Shown here one piece after another: positions 43,654 through 52,472 of a stretch of 64,000 nt of DNA; position 1 is the first letter of the stretch, and every line of letters begins with the position of its first letter. Source of the stretch: Plantago major (Eukaryota > Streptophyta > Magnoliopsida > Lamiales > Plantaginaceae). The notes under the pieces were generated by a model that was not told where the DNA came from, did not search any database, and was given only the letters and a program-made list of their open reading frames with translations. A program made the translations under genes and the position numbers. The DNA lies in contig CM048844.1 in NCBI GenBank assembly GCA_026545765.1, positions 73,437,035 through 73,501,034 of the forward strand, given 5' to 3'.

Positions 43654-43706
43654 AGTACTGTTCCGCATGTTGGGTCCGTGTTAGTCCCTCGGCATCCGTA
43701 TCAACA
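43654..43706. other. Scrambled junction replacing the polypurine tract of copy C
   Basis: The first 39 bp (43654-43692, AGTACTGTTCCGCATG...CCCTCGG) are identical to 52073-52111, which is the target duplication plus copy B LTR outside the right end of copy C. The next 14 bp (CATCCGTATCAACA) resemble an LTR terminus. Only then does the internal sequence of copy C begin (43707). No purine tract is visible. Confidence 0.9.
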
Positions 43707-45055
43707 TTTATGATGGAGAGGTAGATTAGCTGGATGGTTTGGGGATCTTCAAATAGTTGTTTTTGAACCTCAATGCATCCGAAGCATTCTGCTCTGGGTA
43801 TGTGCCCGGGGGGCGACAAGTCGGCATAATTGGTTTGGTAGAATCCCTTCCAGTATTTCGTGGTTCGGTCGTAAAAAACCGCCCGAGATGTTGGAAGGCT
43901 TTCTACCAATCCTGTTGTGTCTAGTTGTCCGTTTCTCGGATTGAGGGAGCTCCGGATGTATCCTTTTTAGTAGATCTTCCAGCTCGCCCTTGAAGATACG
44001 TATCCGAGCAGTTCGGTTCTGTTGGTGACTTTGTTTCCAGGATTGAAGGCTCGAGGGAGCTACTTGCAATTCTGGAAAGGAGTCCCCGACAGTGCTGAGC
44101 TTGTTTGGAGTCGGATCATTGGGGACTTCCGGAAGTAACCTTTCTGGTAACTCGTTTGTCTTACACCTATGGTCTTTCGTCCGAGCAGCTCGGCTTTGTT
44201 GGTGGCTGCGTTCCAGAATTGAAGGCTCGAGGGAGCGACTTGCAATTCTGGGACGGTGTTCCTGACAATGCCGGTCTTGTTGGGACTCGGACCAACGGGA
44301 GCCTCCGGAGTGACTTGGGTTATTCCGACTATCCGGGTCGGTCGCCTTCCCAATACTCTGAATCTGAGATGTATTTATAGTATTTGGTAAGAGGCGATCC
44401 GGATTGTTATAGTGCTTCTTGCTTTCTTCGGAGCTCTCTTTCGTTCGGAAGTGATGAAGTATCCTTTCCGAAAGCATTGAATGGCCCCAGTTATCTCGTC
44501 CGGCTGCTGTTAGTCTTTAGATCGTCCGAAGGGGGCTTCGGAATCTTTGTCAGTAAGCAATCAAAGTTGGGATGGTGGAATTCCTTCTTCCTTCGGAGCG
44601 CCCACAGATAAAGTTAATAGTGCTCGGACGGGGCTTGGTTCGGTAGACCAGGGTTAATTAGAAGCTTCGCTGTAGAAGTAGAAAAGAGATAGAATAGGAG
44701 CTTGTTTCTGTAAGCGCGATTAGGGCTCTTCGGACCCTGACTTTGTAATTCTGTACTTCTGTTTCAATAAAAGCGTTTTTGCCTTTGTCAAGGTCGGATA
44801 CTGTTTGATTGTGTTAATCCGATCCGGATCAGTGTATGATCTAGTTTCGGATCGAGTAGTCAAATATCTTCATGGCCTGTTCGAATCATGAGATTCGAAG
44901 GACATGATTATTAACAATGTTTATGAAATCACAGTTGTATTGATTTGACGGAAATCGAATTACAACTTGAGGGCTTCGAGGCTTTTTAAAAAAACAAACA
45001 CAAAAAACAGATCGACAAGATAAAGGAAGGTGACAGTCGTTGCCAGGCTCCTTCT
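43707..45055 (-). other. 3' non-coding region of copy C with a tandem duplication of about 177 bp
   Basis: Between pol and the 3' LTR. Two imperfect copies of a segment of about 177 bp (about 43954-44130 and 44131-44307) share CCGAGCAG, GATTGAAGGCTCGAGGGAG and ACTTGCAATTCTGG. The minus strand is open over 43770-44477 in more than one frame because of this low-stop repeat. None of the products resembles a known protein, so no gene is called. Confidence 0.6.
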
Positions 45056-45316
45056 CTAAGTGTAAAACTTTTGGAGATTCTTGGCATTCCAAGTTCTCTT
45101 CAAGGCCCGCCCTTGCTCATCTTCTAGTTCAAAGCTTCCATTAAATATTGTCCCAGTAACTTTGTACGGTCCTTCCCACTTGGGCTTAAGTTTCCCCACA
45201 TGACTTAGTATATCAGCTCTTCTGAGGACTAAGTCTCCAACTTGTATGTCCTTGGGAAAGACACGTTTATTGTAGGCTCGAGCGGTCATGGCTTGGTACC
45301 AAAGGATGTTGGCCAA
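45056..45316 (-). pseudogene. pol: Integrase C-terminal tail of copy C
   Basis: Open segment DLVLRRADILSHVGKLKPKW to the stop at 45056 (NLQKFYT). It corresponds to the end of pol in copies A and B and is separated from the integrase core by a stop near 45401. Confidence 0.88.
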
Positions 45317-45400
45317 TGCCTTATCGCGCTTGTCTTCAAGGAGCTCAAGGTCATAGATCCTTGCGATCTCATTATCAACTGGGTTGTATTGCTGGATTCT

Positions 45401-45998
45401 CTAGGTTGCCACCACCGTCTCCGAAGGGATGACCGCCTCGGATCCATAGACCAGGGAGAAAGGTGTTTCTTGTGTGGCAGTCCGGGCTGTCGTTCGATGC
45501 GCCCAAAGGACCGCGTCGAGATCATCCGCCCAACTGTCTTGGGAAGTTCTCAACCTTTTCTCCAAAATTTTGACTATGGTCTTGTTGGTGGCTTCCACCT
45601 GACCATTGGCAGGGGTGGCCAATAAGTAAAGCGTTGTTCTATTTTGAAGGAAAGCCACTCCTTGGTCTTGACCCATAAATTGTGCTCCATTGTCCAAACT
45701 AGCACTCGTGGGAGTCCAAACCGCGATGATGTTCTTCCGGATGAATGTCCGAACCTCGCACTGTGATGGCCGACATCGCTTCGACCCACTTAGTGAAGTA
45801 TTCCACTGCCACTATCAAGAACTTCTTTTGATGTGTTCCTCGCGGAAAGGGACCAACTATGTCTATGCCCCATTGATCAAATGGGCATGCTATGATTGAC
45901 GGAATCATAGGGTTGGTCGGGCGGTGTGGTATGTTGGCATAGTATTGGCAGTCTTCACAAAGCGCGATGTTGGCAAGATCAATGTCAATAGTTGCCAA
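45401..45998 (-). pseudogene. pol: Integrase core of copy C, frameshifted
   Basis: Two frames: 45998-45699 with CEDCQYYANIPHRP and WGIDIVGPFPRG (first Asp), and 45697-45401 with MDNGAQF (second Asp) and NGQVEATNKTIVKILEKRL (Glu). Small deletions near 45700 and 45620-45650 break continuity, and the zinc-binding His region upstream is damaged near 46000-46030. Not functional. Confidence 0.9.
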
Positions 45999-46022
45999 TT
46001 GTATCCTTGCCTTATGATCTTT

Positions 46023-46946
46023 TCATACCAAAGTTCTTCCTCCGAATGACTTCCACAACTTCCGCGTGATTTCTTCCATCGCAGTTTTCGCCTCTTGAGG
46101 ATCTAGGCACCTCAGGTGAGTTCCGCTGTAGGATCTTTTGTAGAGATCTTCTTCCAGAATAAAGTATCTGTTAGCTCGACATTGAATCTTCCTGGCCTCT
46201 CTAGGATCCACAGGTAAAGTACCATCCTTGAGGTAACGGAATATATCAGTCATCCAGTTTCTTTCTGTGCTCAAGAGAAACATCTGTCCGTTGGGGTTTG
46301 CCAGGGAGGATTCCGCGCGGGTCATTAGGGTGACACTTCTTGTGTCCAAAGCTCCTAAGGCTGAGGTGTACTTGGAGAGGGCGTCGGCTTTTTCATTCCA
46401 TTCTCTGTGAAATTGGTCAAGAGTAAATTCTTCAAAGTGCTCAGCCTCTTTCTTGAGGAGCTCCAAGTATTTGATCATGTTAGGTCCTTTGGTGGCAAAG
46501 GACCCGGAGAACTGGGATTGTACGAGCTGCATGTGTAAAGCTTTGATCCTTTTTACCTGAAGGGCTTTTGCCATTCTCAGGCTGGTGATAAGTGCTTCAT
46601 ATTCGGCTTCGTTGTTCGTCAACTTAAAATTGAGGGTGATGGCGTACTCTAGCTTGGCTCCTTCAGGACTTTCAAGGAAAATTCCTATTCCTCCCAACCG
46701 TCCGGTTGATGATCCGTCCACTTGTAATGTCCAACATTCTTTGTTTCTTTCCTTTCCTCCCGAAGTGGGATTGAGTGCTTTCCCAACCTCCTGCTTCTTG
46801 TCGGAAGATGCAGTTGTCAAGGTATTGAGTTCTTCGTCCAACAGAAACATGTGCCTTACTCTCAGTGAATCATCCATAGGTTGGTGATACTTAGTCACAA
46901 GTCGGATCTCGCCTCTTTCAGGTCTCTTCTGCTTCTTTCTTTCCAC
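46023..46946 (-). pseudogene. pol: Second RNase H and integrase N-terminus of copy C
   Basis: A 307-codon open frame. RNase H motifs LQVDGSSTGRLGGIGIF, NNEAEYEALITSL and WNEKADALSKY are present. The stretch that reads YTDSQL in copy A is shortened to ALHMQL (about 46525-46545), so the third catalytic Asp is missing. RHLRCLDPQEA-like sequence leads into the integrase. It should lack RNase H activity. Confidence 0.9.
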
Positions 46947-47557
46947 TTGATTCCTTGATTTGGGCTATCACCACATGGCTAGCCTTTTCCTGGGAGTTTC
47001 CGTTCTCTCCTTCTCCTTTCTCTGGATAGTCTACCAGGAAGTCGGCCAGAACTTGCGCTTTCTTGGCAGATGGGGCTTGATACCCAATATCATATTCACT
47101 CAGCTCAATAGCCCATTTGACAAAGGCCCCGACCGATCCGTTTGTCCAAGACATGTTTGAGTGGCTCATTTGTAAGGACCACAATCCGATGCGACTTGAA
47201 GTAAGGCTTCATTGCAAGTGTAAACCAAAGGCTGAAGGCAAGCTTCTCAACTTTGACATATCTGGTCTCAGAGCCTGCAAGGGCTTTGCTCAAATAGTAA
47301 ATTGGTAAATGCTCGTTTTCTTGTATCCGTACCAGTACAGAACTCATTGCTTCATCAGTGGTGGCCAAATAGAGGTAAAGAGTTTCAGCCTCCGTTGGTT
47401 TAGACAAAAGGGGCGGCGAGAGGAGATACTTTTTCAAGTTTTCCAGGGCCTCTTCACACTCCTTTGTCCATTCGAACTTAGTTCCTTTTCGTAAGATCTT
47501 AAAGAAGGGAAGGTTCTTCTCGGCGGATCTTGAGATAAAACGGCTCAATGCCATCAC
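46918..47557 (-). pseudogene. pol: Gypsy RNase H and linker of copy C
   Basis: Two overlapping frames (47557-47105 and 47184-46918) joined by a shift near 47110-47180. LYLYLATTDEAMSSVLVRIQ lacks the first catalytic Asp of a normal gypsy RNase H, as in copy B. Then comes KAQVLADFLVDYPEKGEGE, the linker to the second RNase H. Confidence 0.88.
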
Positions 47558-47714
47558 CTTTCCTAGAAGCTTCGAACTTCATTGATACCTTGGGCTGTGG
47601 TAGATCTCTGATTGCTTTTATTTTCTCCGGGTTAGCACGATGCCTCTTTACGTGACCATGTAACCAAGGAATTTTCCTCCTTTCACCCCAAAAGTGCACT
47701 TTTCAGGTTCGACT

Positions 47715-48026
47715 TCATTCCGATTTCCGGAGAATAGAAAAACAATTGTTAAGGTGTTCAATGTGTTCCTCTTCAGTCTTGCTTTTCACAAGCATGTCAT
47801 CCACATAGACTTCCATGGTTTTTCCCAATTCTTCCTTGAACATCTTATTTACCAGCCGTTGGTAAGTAGCTCTTGCATTCTTGAGGCCAAAGGGCATGAC
47901 CTTGAAGCAATAGACTCCTCCGCCAAAAGAATGCGTTTTCTTGATGTCTTCTTGAGCCATCCTAATTTGGTAGAAGCCTTGATATGCATCCATGAAGCTT
48001 AAGCGCACATCCCGCGATGGAATCAA
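47715..48026 (-). pseudogene. pol: Reverse transcriptase, C-terminal half, copy C
   Basis: Contains FMDAYQGFYQIRMAQEDI, MPFGLKNARATYQRLV and YVDD at 47796-47807. It is separated from the N-terminal half by a 1-bp shift near 48000 and ends in a shift near 47715, with the region 47560-47700 further disrupted. Confidence 0.92.
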
Positions 48027-49245
48027 CCAGCTGGTCTATGCGTGGCAATGGATAAGGATCCTTTGGACAAAATTTGTTGAGTCTAGTGAAGTCATTGCAC
48101 ATTCTCCACTTTCCTGGAGCTTTTTCGACGAGGACCACGTTGCAGACCCAATCGGAGTATCTGACTTCTTCAATATGACCTGCTTTCATCAACTTGTCAA
48201 CTTCCCCTGCTATGATAGCATCCTCAACTGGTCCAAAGTCTTTCCTCTTTTGCCGGATGTGCTTGACCGTCGGATCCATGTTCAGACGGTGAACTGCGAT
48301 CCTTGGGTCTATCCCCTTGAGATCATCTGTGCTCCAAGCAAAGATGTCGCGATTGTCACGAAGGCAAGCGATGAGCTTCCGCTCTACTTCCGTACTCATC
48401 TCCGTTCCAATCCGAGTTGTTTTTTCCGAATTTCCTTCGACCAGTTGGACCTCTTTCAAGGCTTCATGGGATTCTATTCTAGCTGTCTTGGGGAACTTTT
48501 CTCTGAGCGACCCAATACCGATTTCTTCCTTTGGTGGCGTTAGAGTAATGGAAGAATGGCCATGAGGGCCCTTAGTGACCGAAAGGACAGGTACTGTGGC
48601 TCCTCTGGTTGACATGATATAGCACTCCCAGGCTTCTCTAACGTTGCCCATTTCTTCCCCCACGCCGTTCGGGGTTGGAAACTTTACCCTGTTGTGTAAG
48701 GGAGAAGCAATTGCTCTGAATTGGTTAAGTCCCGGGCGGCCCAAGATCACGTTATAGTCGAAGGTGCTATCTACTACCACGAAGAGGATTGTCTTGGTCA
48801 CCCTTGTCGGAAAGGTGCCCATAGAGACTTGTAGTGGTATACTTCCAATGGGGCGTACTACAGACCCTCCAAAACCTACCAATGAAGTGTATACTCGTCC
48901 ATATTGTATTTGCCCCAGGTGCATTTGCTCCACGGTCCTTTTGGATATGACATTGGAGGAGCTTCCTGTGTCGATTAGTACCTTGTTGACCTTGTAAGTG
49001 GCAATCACTAGAGAAACAACCAAAGGGACATCGGGGTCCTTGAGATCTCCTCCGCCAGACGTTGGTGGGGGGATCTCGCTATCGTCAAAGGTAATTGCAT
49101 TTGTGCCTTTCAAGGCTGGTGGACCGTAAGCTCTGTCGTTGTTTCTCAAGTGTTGCGCGGTCCTTTCCCTTGCATTTCTGCTATCTCCCCCTGTTGGTCC
49201 TCCTGCAATGGCGTTGATAATTCCACTGTAAGGGAGGTTCTCCAT
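47962..49245 (-). pseudogene. pol: Protease and RT N-terminal half, copy C
   Basis: A 427-codon frame. The protease has LIDTGSSSNVISKRTVEQM (DTG) and FDYNVILGRPGLNQFRA; then the spacer SLREKFPKTARIE, and RT with HIEEVRYSDWVCNVVLV and CNDFTRLNKFCPKDPYPLP. Protease and RT are in one frame, which shows the ancestral Gag-Pol arrangement without a frameshift signal between them. The methionine at 49245 is internal. Confidence 0.93.
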
Positions 49246-49430
49246 TTCTGTATCTTCGCGGTACCCTTGGTATCTTTGGGCATGCCGAGGTGGGATTTCA
49301 CCGAGGTGGTGGTAAAGATCTGTCGAGGTTGAATCACACCTCTTCTTTGCTCGGTCTTTCTATGCCCGGAGGGTTCTTCTTCACCGCTGGTTCTTTCATC
49401 TTCCCACTTCTCACTAGTCTTCGATTGTCT

Positions 49431-51087
49431 TCACCGGATGCAATCCTCGACGGTGACCTTTCGCTTGTGGAACCTACAGTAGTCTTTAGAAAATTTACTC
49501 TTCTTGCTGCTCTTGACAGGTTTAGGCCATTGTATATCTAAGTCCTTTTCAACAATAGAAGCCAAGATGTCGGATCTTGGTCTGTTGAGGCGAGTATACT
49601 CGGCGTATCTCCTAGGTGGAGTTCTTTCTCTACGGAATTCTTTCCTGTCCCTGAGATCTCTTTTTTGCTCGAACTTCCCTTGACGAGGAGGGAGTTCCTG
49701 TCGTACTTGTTCTTTCCCCTTCTTTATTCCTGCTCTTATCGGGACATTTCTTCGGTAATCTTCTCCATACAAGACTCCTTCGCAGATCTCTTCTAGATAC
49801 TTTTCAGTGGTGATTTCTTCGTTGGAAAGCTTCCTTCTAAGCTCATCATTATAAGTGTTAGCATATAGGTGTCGGACCCGCTCTTTGATGCTATGAGGCT
49901 CCACCTGTCGTACTTCAGCGTTGAAGCGGTCAAGGAAGGTTCTAAGGTCCTCATGCTCTTTCTGGATTATGCCTGCCAGGTGCTCAACTGACCTCTTCCT
50001 TCTCTTTGCTTTCTCAAACCTTTTCAAGAAAAGGGAGGCGATGTCCGCATAAGATTTGATGGAACCATTAGGTAGTGAGGTCCACCAATCCATTACTTCT
50101 CCAAAGAGTGTGGTGGAAAAGTTGAGAGCTTTCATGTTGCCGTTGAGTCCATTGCTTTCCATCTTACTTTCGTATCTAGTAAGATGCCCTACAGGGCAAG
50201 TATCTCCATAGTAATGCTCAAGGTTTGGGATAACACAGTCGGGGCGCTTTCTTTCTCTTCTGATCTCATCGCACAGAGGGTTGGGGAGTTTTAACTACCA
50301 CCTTCTCATGTGCTTTGACCATCTTGCTCAAGGTGGCAATTTGTGTTTCCAGGGCCTTCTGTTGGAGGTAGATCTGCTCAGCTGTCAATCTTTCACCGCC
50401 TGGGTTGATAGCTACATCTGGAGGAAGATCACCGATTGGAACTATCGGGATGCTTTCCGCCATTTGATCTCTAGGCGCTTGTTGTTGAGCTCCTCGCCGA
50501 CTGGTTCCCACTTCGTCTACTCGTGGCACCTCTGGACTTCTCCCTCGTTGTTCATGAGAAGCAGCGGCTCTTCTATTGAGAAGATGTCTCAGGTCTTCTG
50601 GTTGAGCTTGTTCCCGCAGCCTTTGTTGGATAGGACGGTGCTCATTTCTTGATTGAGCGGGTTCAGCTTGCCTTGGGATCGGCGTAGGCGGGGTGGGCTG
50701 AGGAGGCTGGAGATTGTTTGATCCAAAGCATCCTTGGATAGTGGTGAGTAAGAGGCCAAACTGATTCTCATTCATCCCGAACTCACTAGGACGAATGATC
50801 TGTCCATTCGGAAGGGTAAAGTTTCTTCCTCGAGGAGGACCATGTGTTCCTGACGGAGGAACCTGTCCTTCGTCCCCAAGTGTCTGGATCCTTACTGGTG
50901 GATTAATGGCTCTTTCCTCACCAGAAGAAAGACTAGCGGTATGGCCATCACTTGGATCATCTATTACTTCTCTTGTTGAAACTCTTGCTACCCCACCTCT
51001 TCTAGTGAGAGGTCTTCCCCTTTGTCTTGGAGCAGGCGTACCAATAGTAGTGGCGTTGGTTCTTGTGGACCTTCTTGTTCTTGCCAT
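49431..51087 (-). pseudogene. gag: gag of copy C, one major frameshift
   Basis: Starts at the ATG at 51087 (MARTRRSTRTNATTIG), chosen because copies A and B start alike; the open frame extends 37 codons upstream into the PBS and LTR, which is not coding. It runs to 50266, where a 1-bp deletion near 50290 shifts the frame, then continues to 49431: NLPNGSIKSYADIASLFLKRF-like capsid part, FLDRFNAEVRQVEPHSIKER, RTPPRRYAEYTRLNRPRSD and the knuckle start DYCRFHKRK at about 49460. The knuckle continues with small changes and a stop at 49431. It forms the particle shell. Confidence 0.9.
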
Positions 51088-51117
51088 TACTGAAGAGAAC
51101 GGGACTTTTTGTAAAGT

Positions 51118-51135
51118 TTCCCACAGATGGCGCCA
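51118..51135 (-). other. Primer binding site of copy C
   Basis: On the minus strand TGGCGCCATCTGTGGGAA, three bases after the LTR; one base differs from copies A and B. Confidence 0.78.
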
Positions 51136-51138
51136 AAA

Positions 51139-52072
51139 TGTTGAGGGTGTAACTCCCCAACTACTTAGATTTATTTCAACTCCACTAATGGGTGCCAAGG
51201 TAAGAAGCTCCTTGCTAGGTAAGGACCAATGCGTAAGAACCAGCGACCAACTACTTCGGTAAGGACCTGCACACTTGAGTGTGGGGGGGGGGGGGGTTAG
51301 TGCCGGGTTTGCTAAGTGTCAAACCGGGATGAGACTTTACTCGAGAGTGACTGAAGATCAACTCTGTATAATATTCGGGATTGAGGTCGTGATGTGACTT
51401 GTCCGATTACTTACTTGTGGGGATGTGTGCCTTATTTATAGGCTATCATCAAAATGGAAGGCCTTGCTAGGATTGCGCCAAGTGTAAGGCTACGATTGAG
51501 CCACCAATGCTAATATGAGGCCCATAGCCCAATAATGAAGCTTTAGCCCATGCCATCTTAGGCTTTAGGGTAGTTTGGTCATTATTGGGAGAGTTCTTGA
51601 GGATGTGACTAGTTCTTCCGAGTTCCCAGGTTCGGAGAGATGGGTCCGGACGATTGGTCCGGACCATATTTGGTTGTCAGCTGAGGAAGTTCTCCTGCCT
51701 GTCCAACTCTTCCGATTCGGAGCTCCTGGGTTCGGACATCTCACTCTTTGGTGCCCATTTGCTTGGTTGCTTTATGAGATGGTCATGCTGGATCCGAGTT
51801 GACATCCGGATCGGAGTCCTTGGGTCGGAGAGGGTACTGACTTAGCACTATGCTCCTTTCCCAGAGAGGCTCGGACCTATGGTTCCGGGTCGGGCCTTGT
51901 AGGTCCAAATCCTTCGTCCCTTTCTTTCAATGTGGGTCGGACCATGGTTGGTCTGCCCGGATCGGACCGTTGGCTCGGACCAAAGTGTCTCGGATCCATT
52001 GGATGACTTGGGATGCCTTAGGATTCGTTCCTAGGTCCTTTATGACGGATTGGACATATTTCCGTATCAACA
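51139..52072 (-). repeat. 5' LTR of copy C
   Basis: 934 bp, paired with 42714-43653. TATA box on minus at 51433-51440, followed downstream (lower coordinates) by a G-run of 14 at 51293-51306. The AGTAC duplication follows at 52073-52077. Confidence 0.96.
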
Positions 52073-52077
52073 AGTAC

Positions 52078-52472
52078 TGTTCCGCATGTTGGGTCCGTGT
52101 TAGTCCCTCGGACAGACCTGTCTGCTTGGTTGATCTGCCCTTGGGTGACTCTGGATGTCCGAGCCTAGAGTCTCACGGAAGTATCTTAGTGGTTCTGTTA
52201 TATACGTTTGGTCTTAAAGTAATGGTGGCGTCCGAGATTCTCTCGTATGGTCCGTTAGGCATCTCTGTACTGACATGGTCAGGTTTGGAAGTTCTTTCCT
52301 TAGATAGCTCGGACTAGCTGTGGAGATATAGTGACTTCAGCGTACTGGCCGATTCACTTTGGTCGGACCATGTGAGGTCGGACCAGTACTGAATTGACTA
52401 GTTAAGCCGTGATGCGCTTTAGGACACGCTCTATGGCACCCTTAACGGATTGGACATATTTCCGTATCAACA
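52078..52472 (-). repeat. 5' LTR of copy B, part 2
   Basis: 395 bp that complete the 5' LTR of copy B beyond the nested copy C. It matches 29380-29774 with a few substitutions and ends CCGTATCAACA before the CTACG target duplication. Confidence 0.95.

Larger units (their letters stand above)
42714..52072 (-). mobile_element. Tat-type Ty3/gypsy retrotransposon, copy C, nested in the 5' LTR of copy B
   Basis: 9,359 bp with LTRs of about 940 bp and AGTAC duplications (42709-42713 and 52073-52077). Its LTR ends TGTTGAGGGTGTAACT...CCGTATCAACA (plus strand) and shares only the terminal part with the LTR of A and B. The encoded proteins follow the same plan but are clearly diverged, so this is a related but separate family. 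It lacks the antisense genes; only about 1.3 kb lies between pol and the 3' LTR. The polypurine tract is replaced by a scrambled junction (43654-43706). Confidence 0.93.
28895..52472 (-). mobile_element. Tat-type Ty3/gypsy retrotransposon, copy B (contains nested copy C)
   Basis: 23,578 bp overall, about 14.2 kb without the nested copy C. Minus orientation: the 5' LTR is at the right (42236-42713 plus 52078-52472) and the 3' LTR at 28895-29774. It holds PBS, gag, protease, RT, both RNase H domains, integrase and, on the plus strand, the two antisense genes. It is the same family as copy A, whose LTR, coding parts and antisense genes it matches throughout; B shows what A has lost (RT and first RNase H). 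Frameshifts in gag, protease-RT and RT-RNase H make it defective. Confidence 0.93.

Noticed and set aside
43124..43724. Open frames in the LTR of copy C (repeated near 51575-52317)
   Set aside because: LTR-internal and duplicated only because LTRs are paired; the longest crosses the LTR border into the scrambled junction.
43770..44477. 235-codon minus-strand frame in copy C
   Set aside because: Lies over the imperfect 177-bp tandem repeat, where more than one frame is open; composition is Ser/Arg/Pro-rich with no domain. Probably an accident of the repeat.
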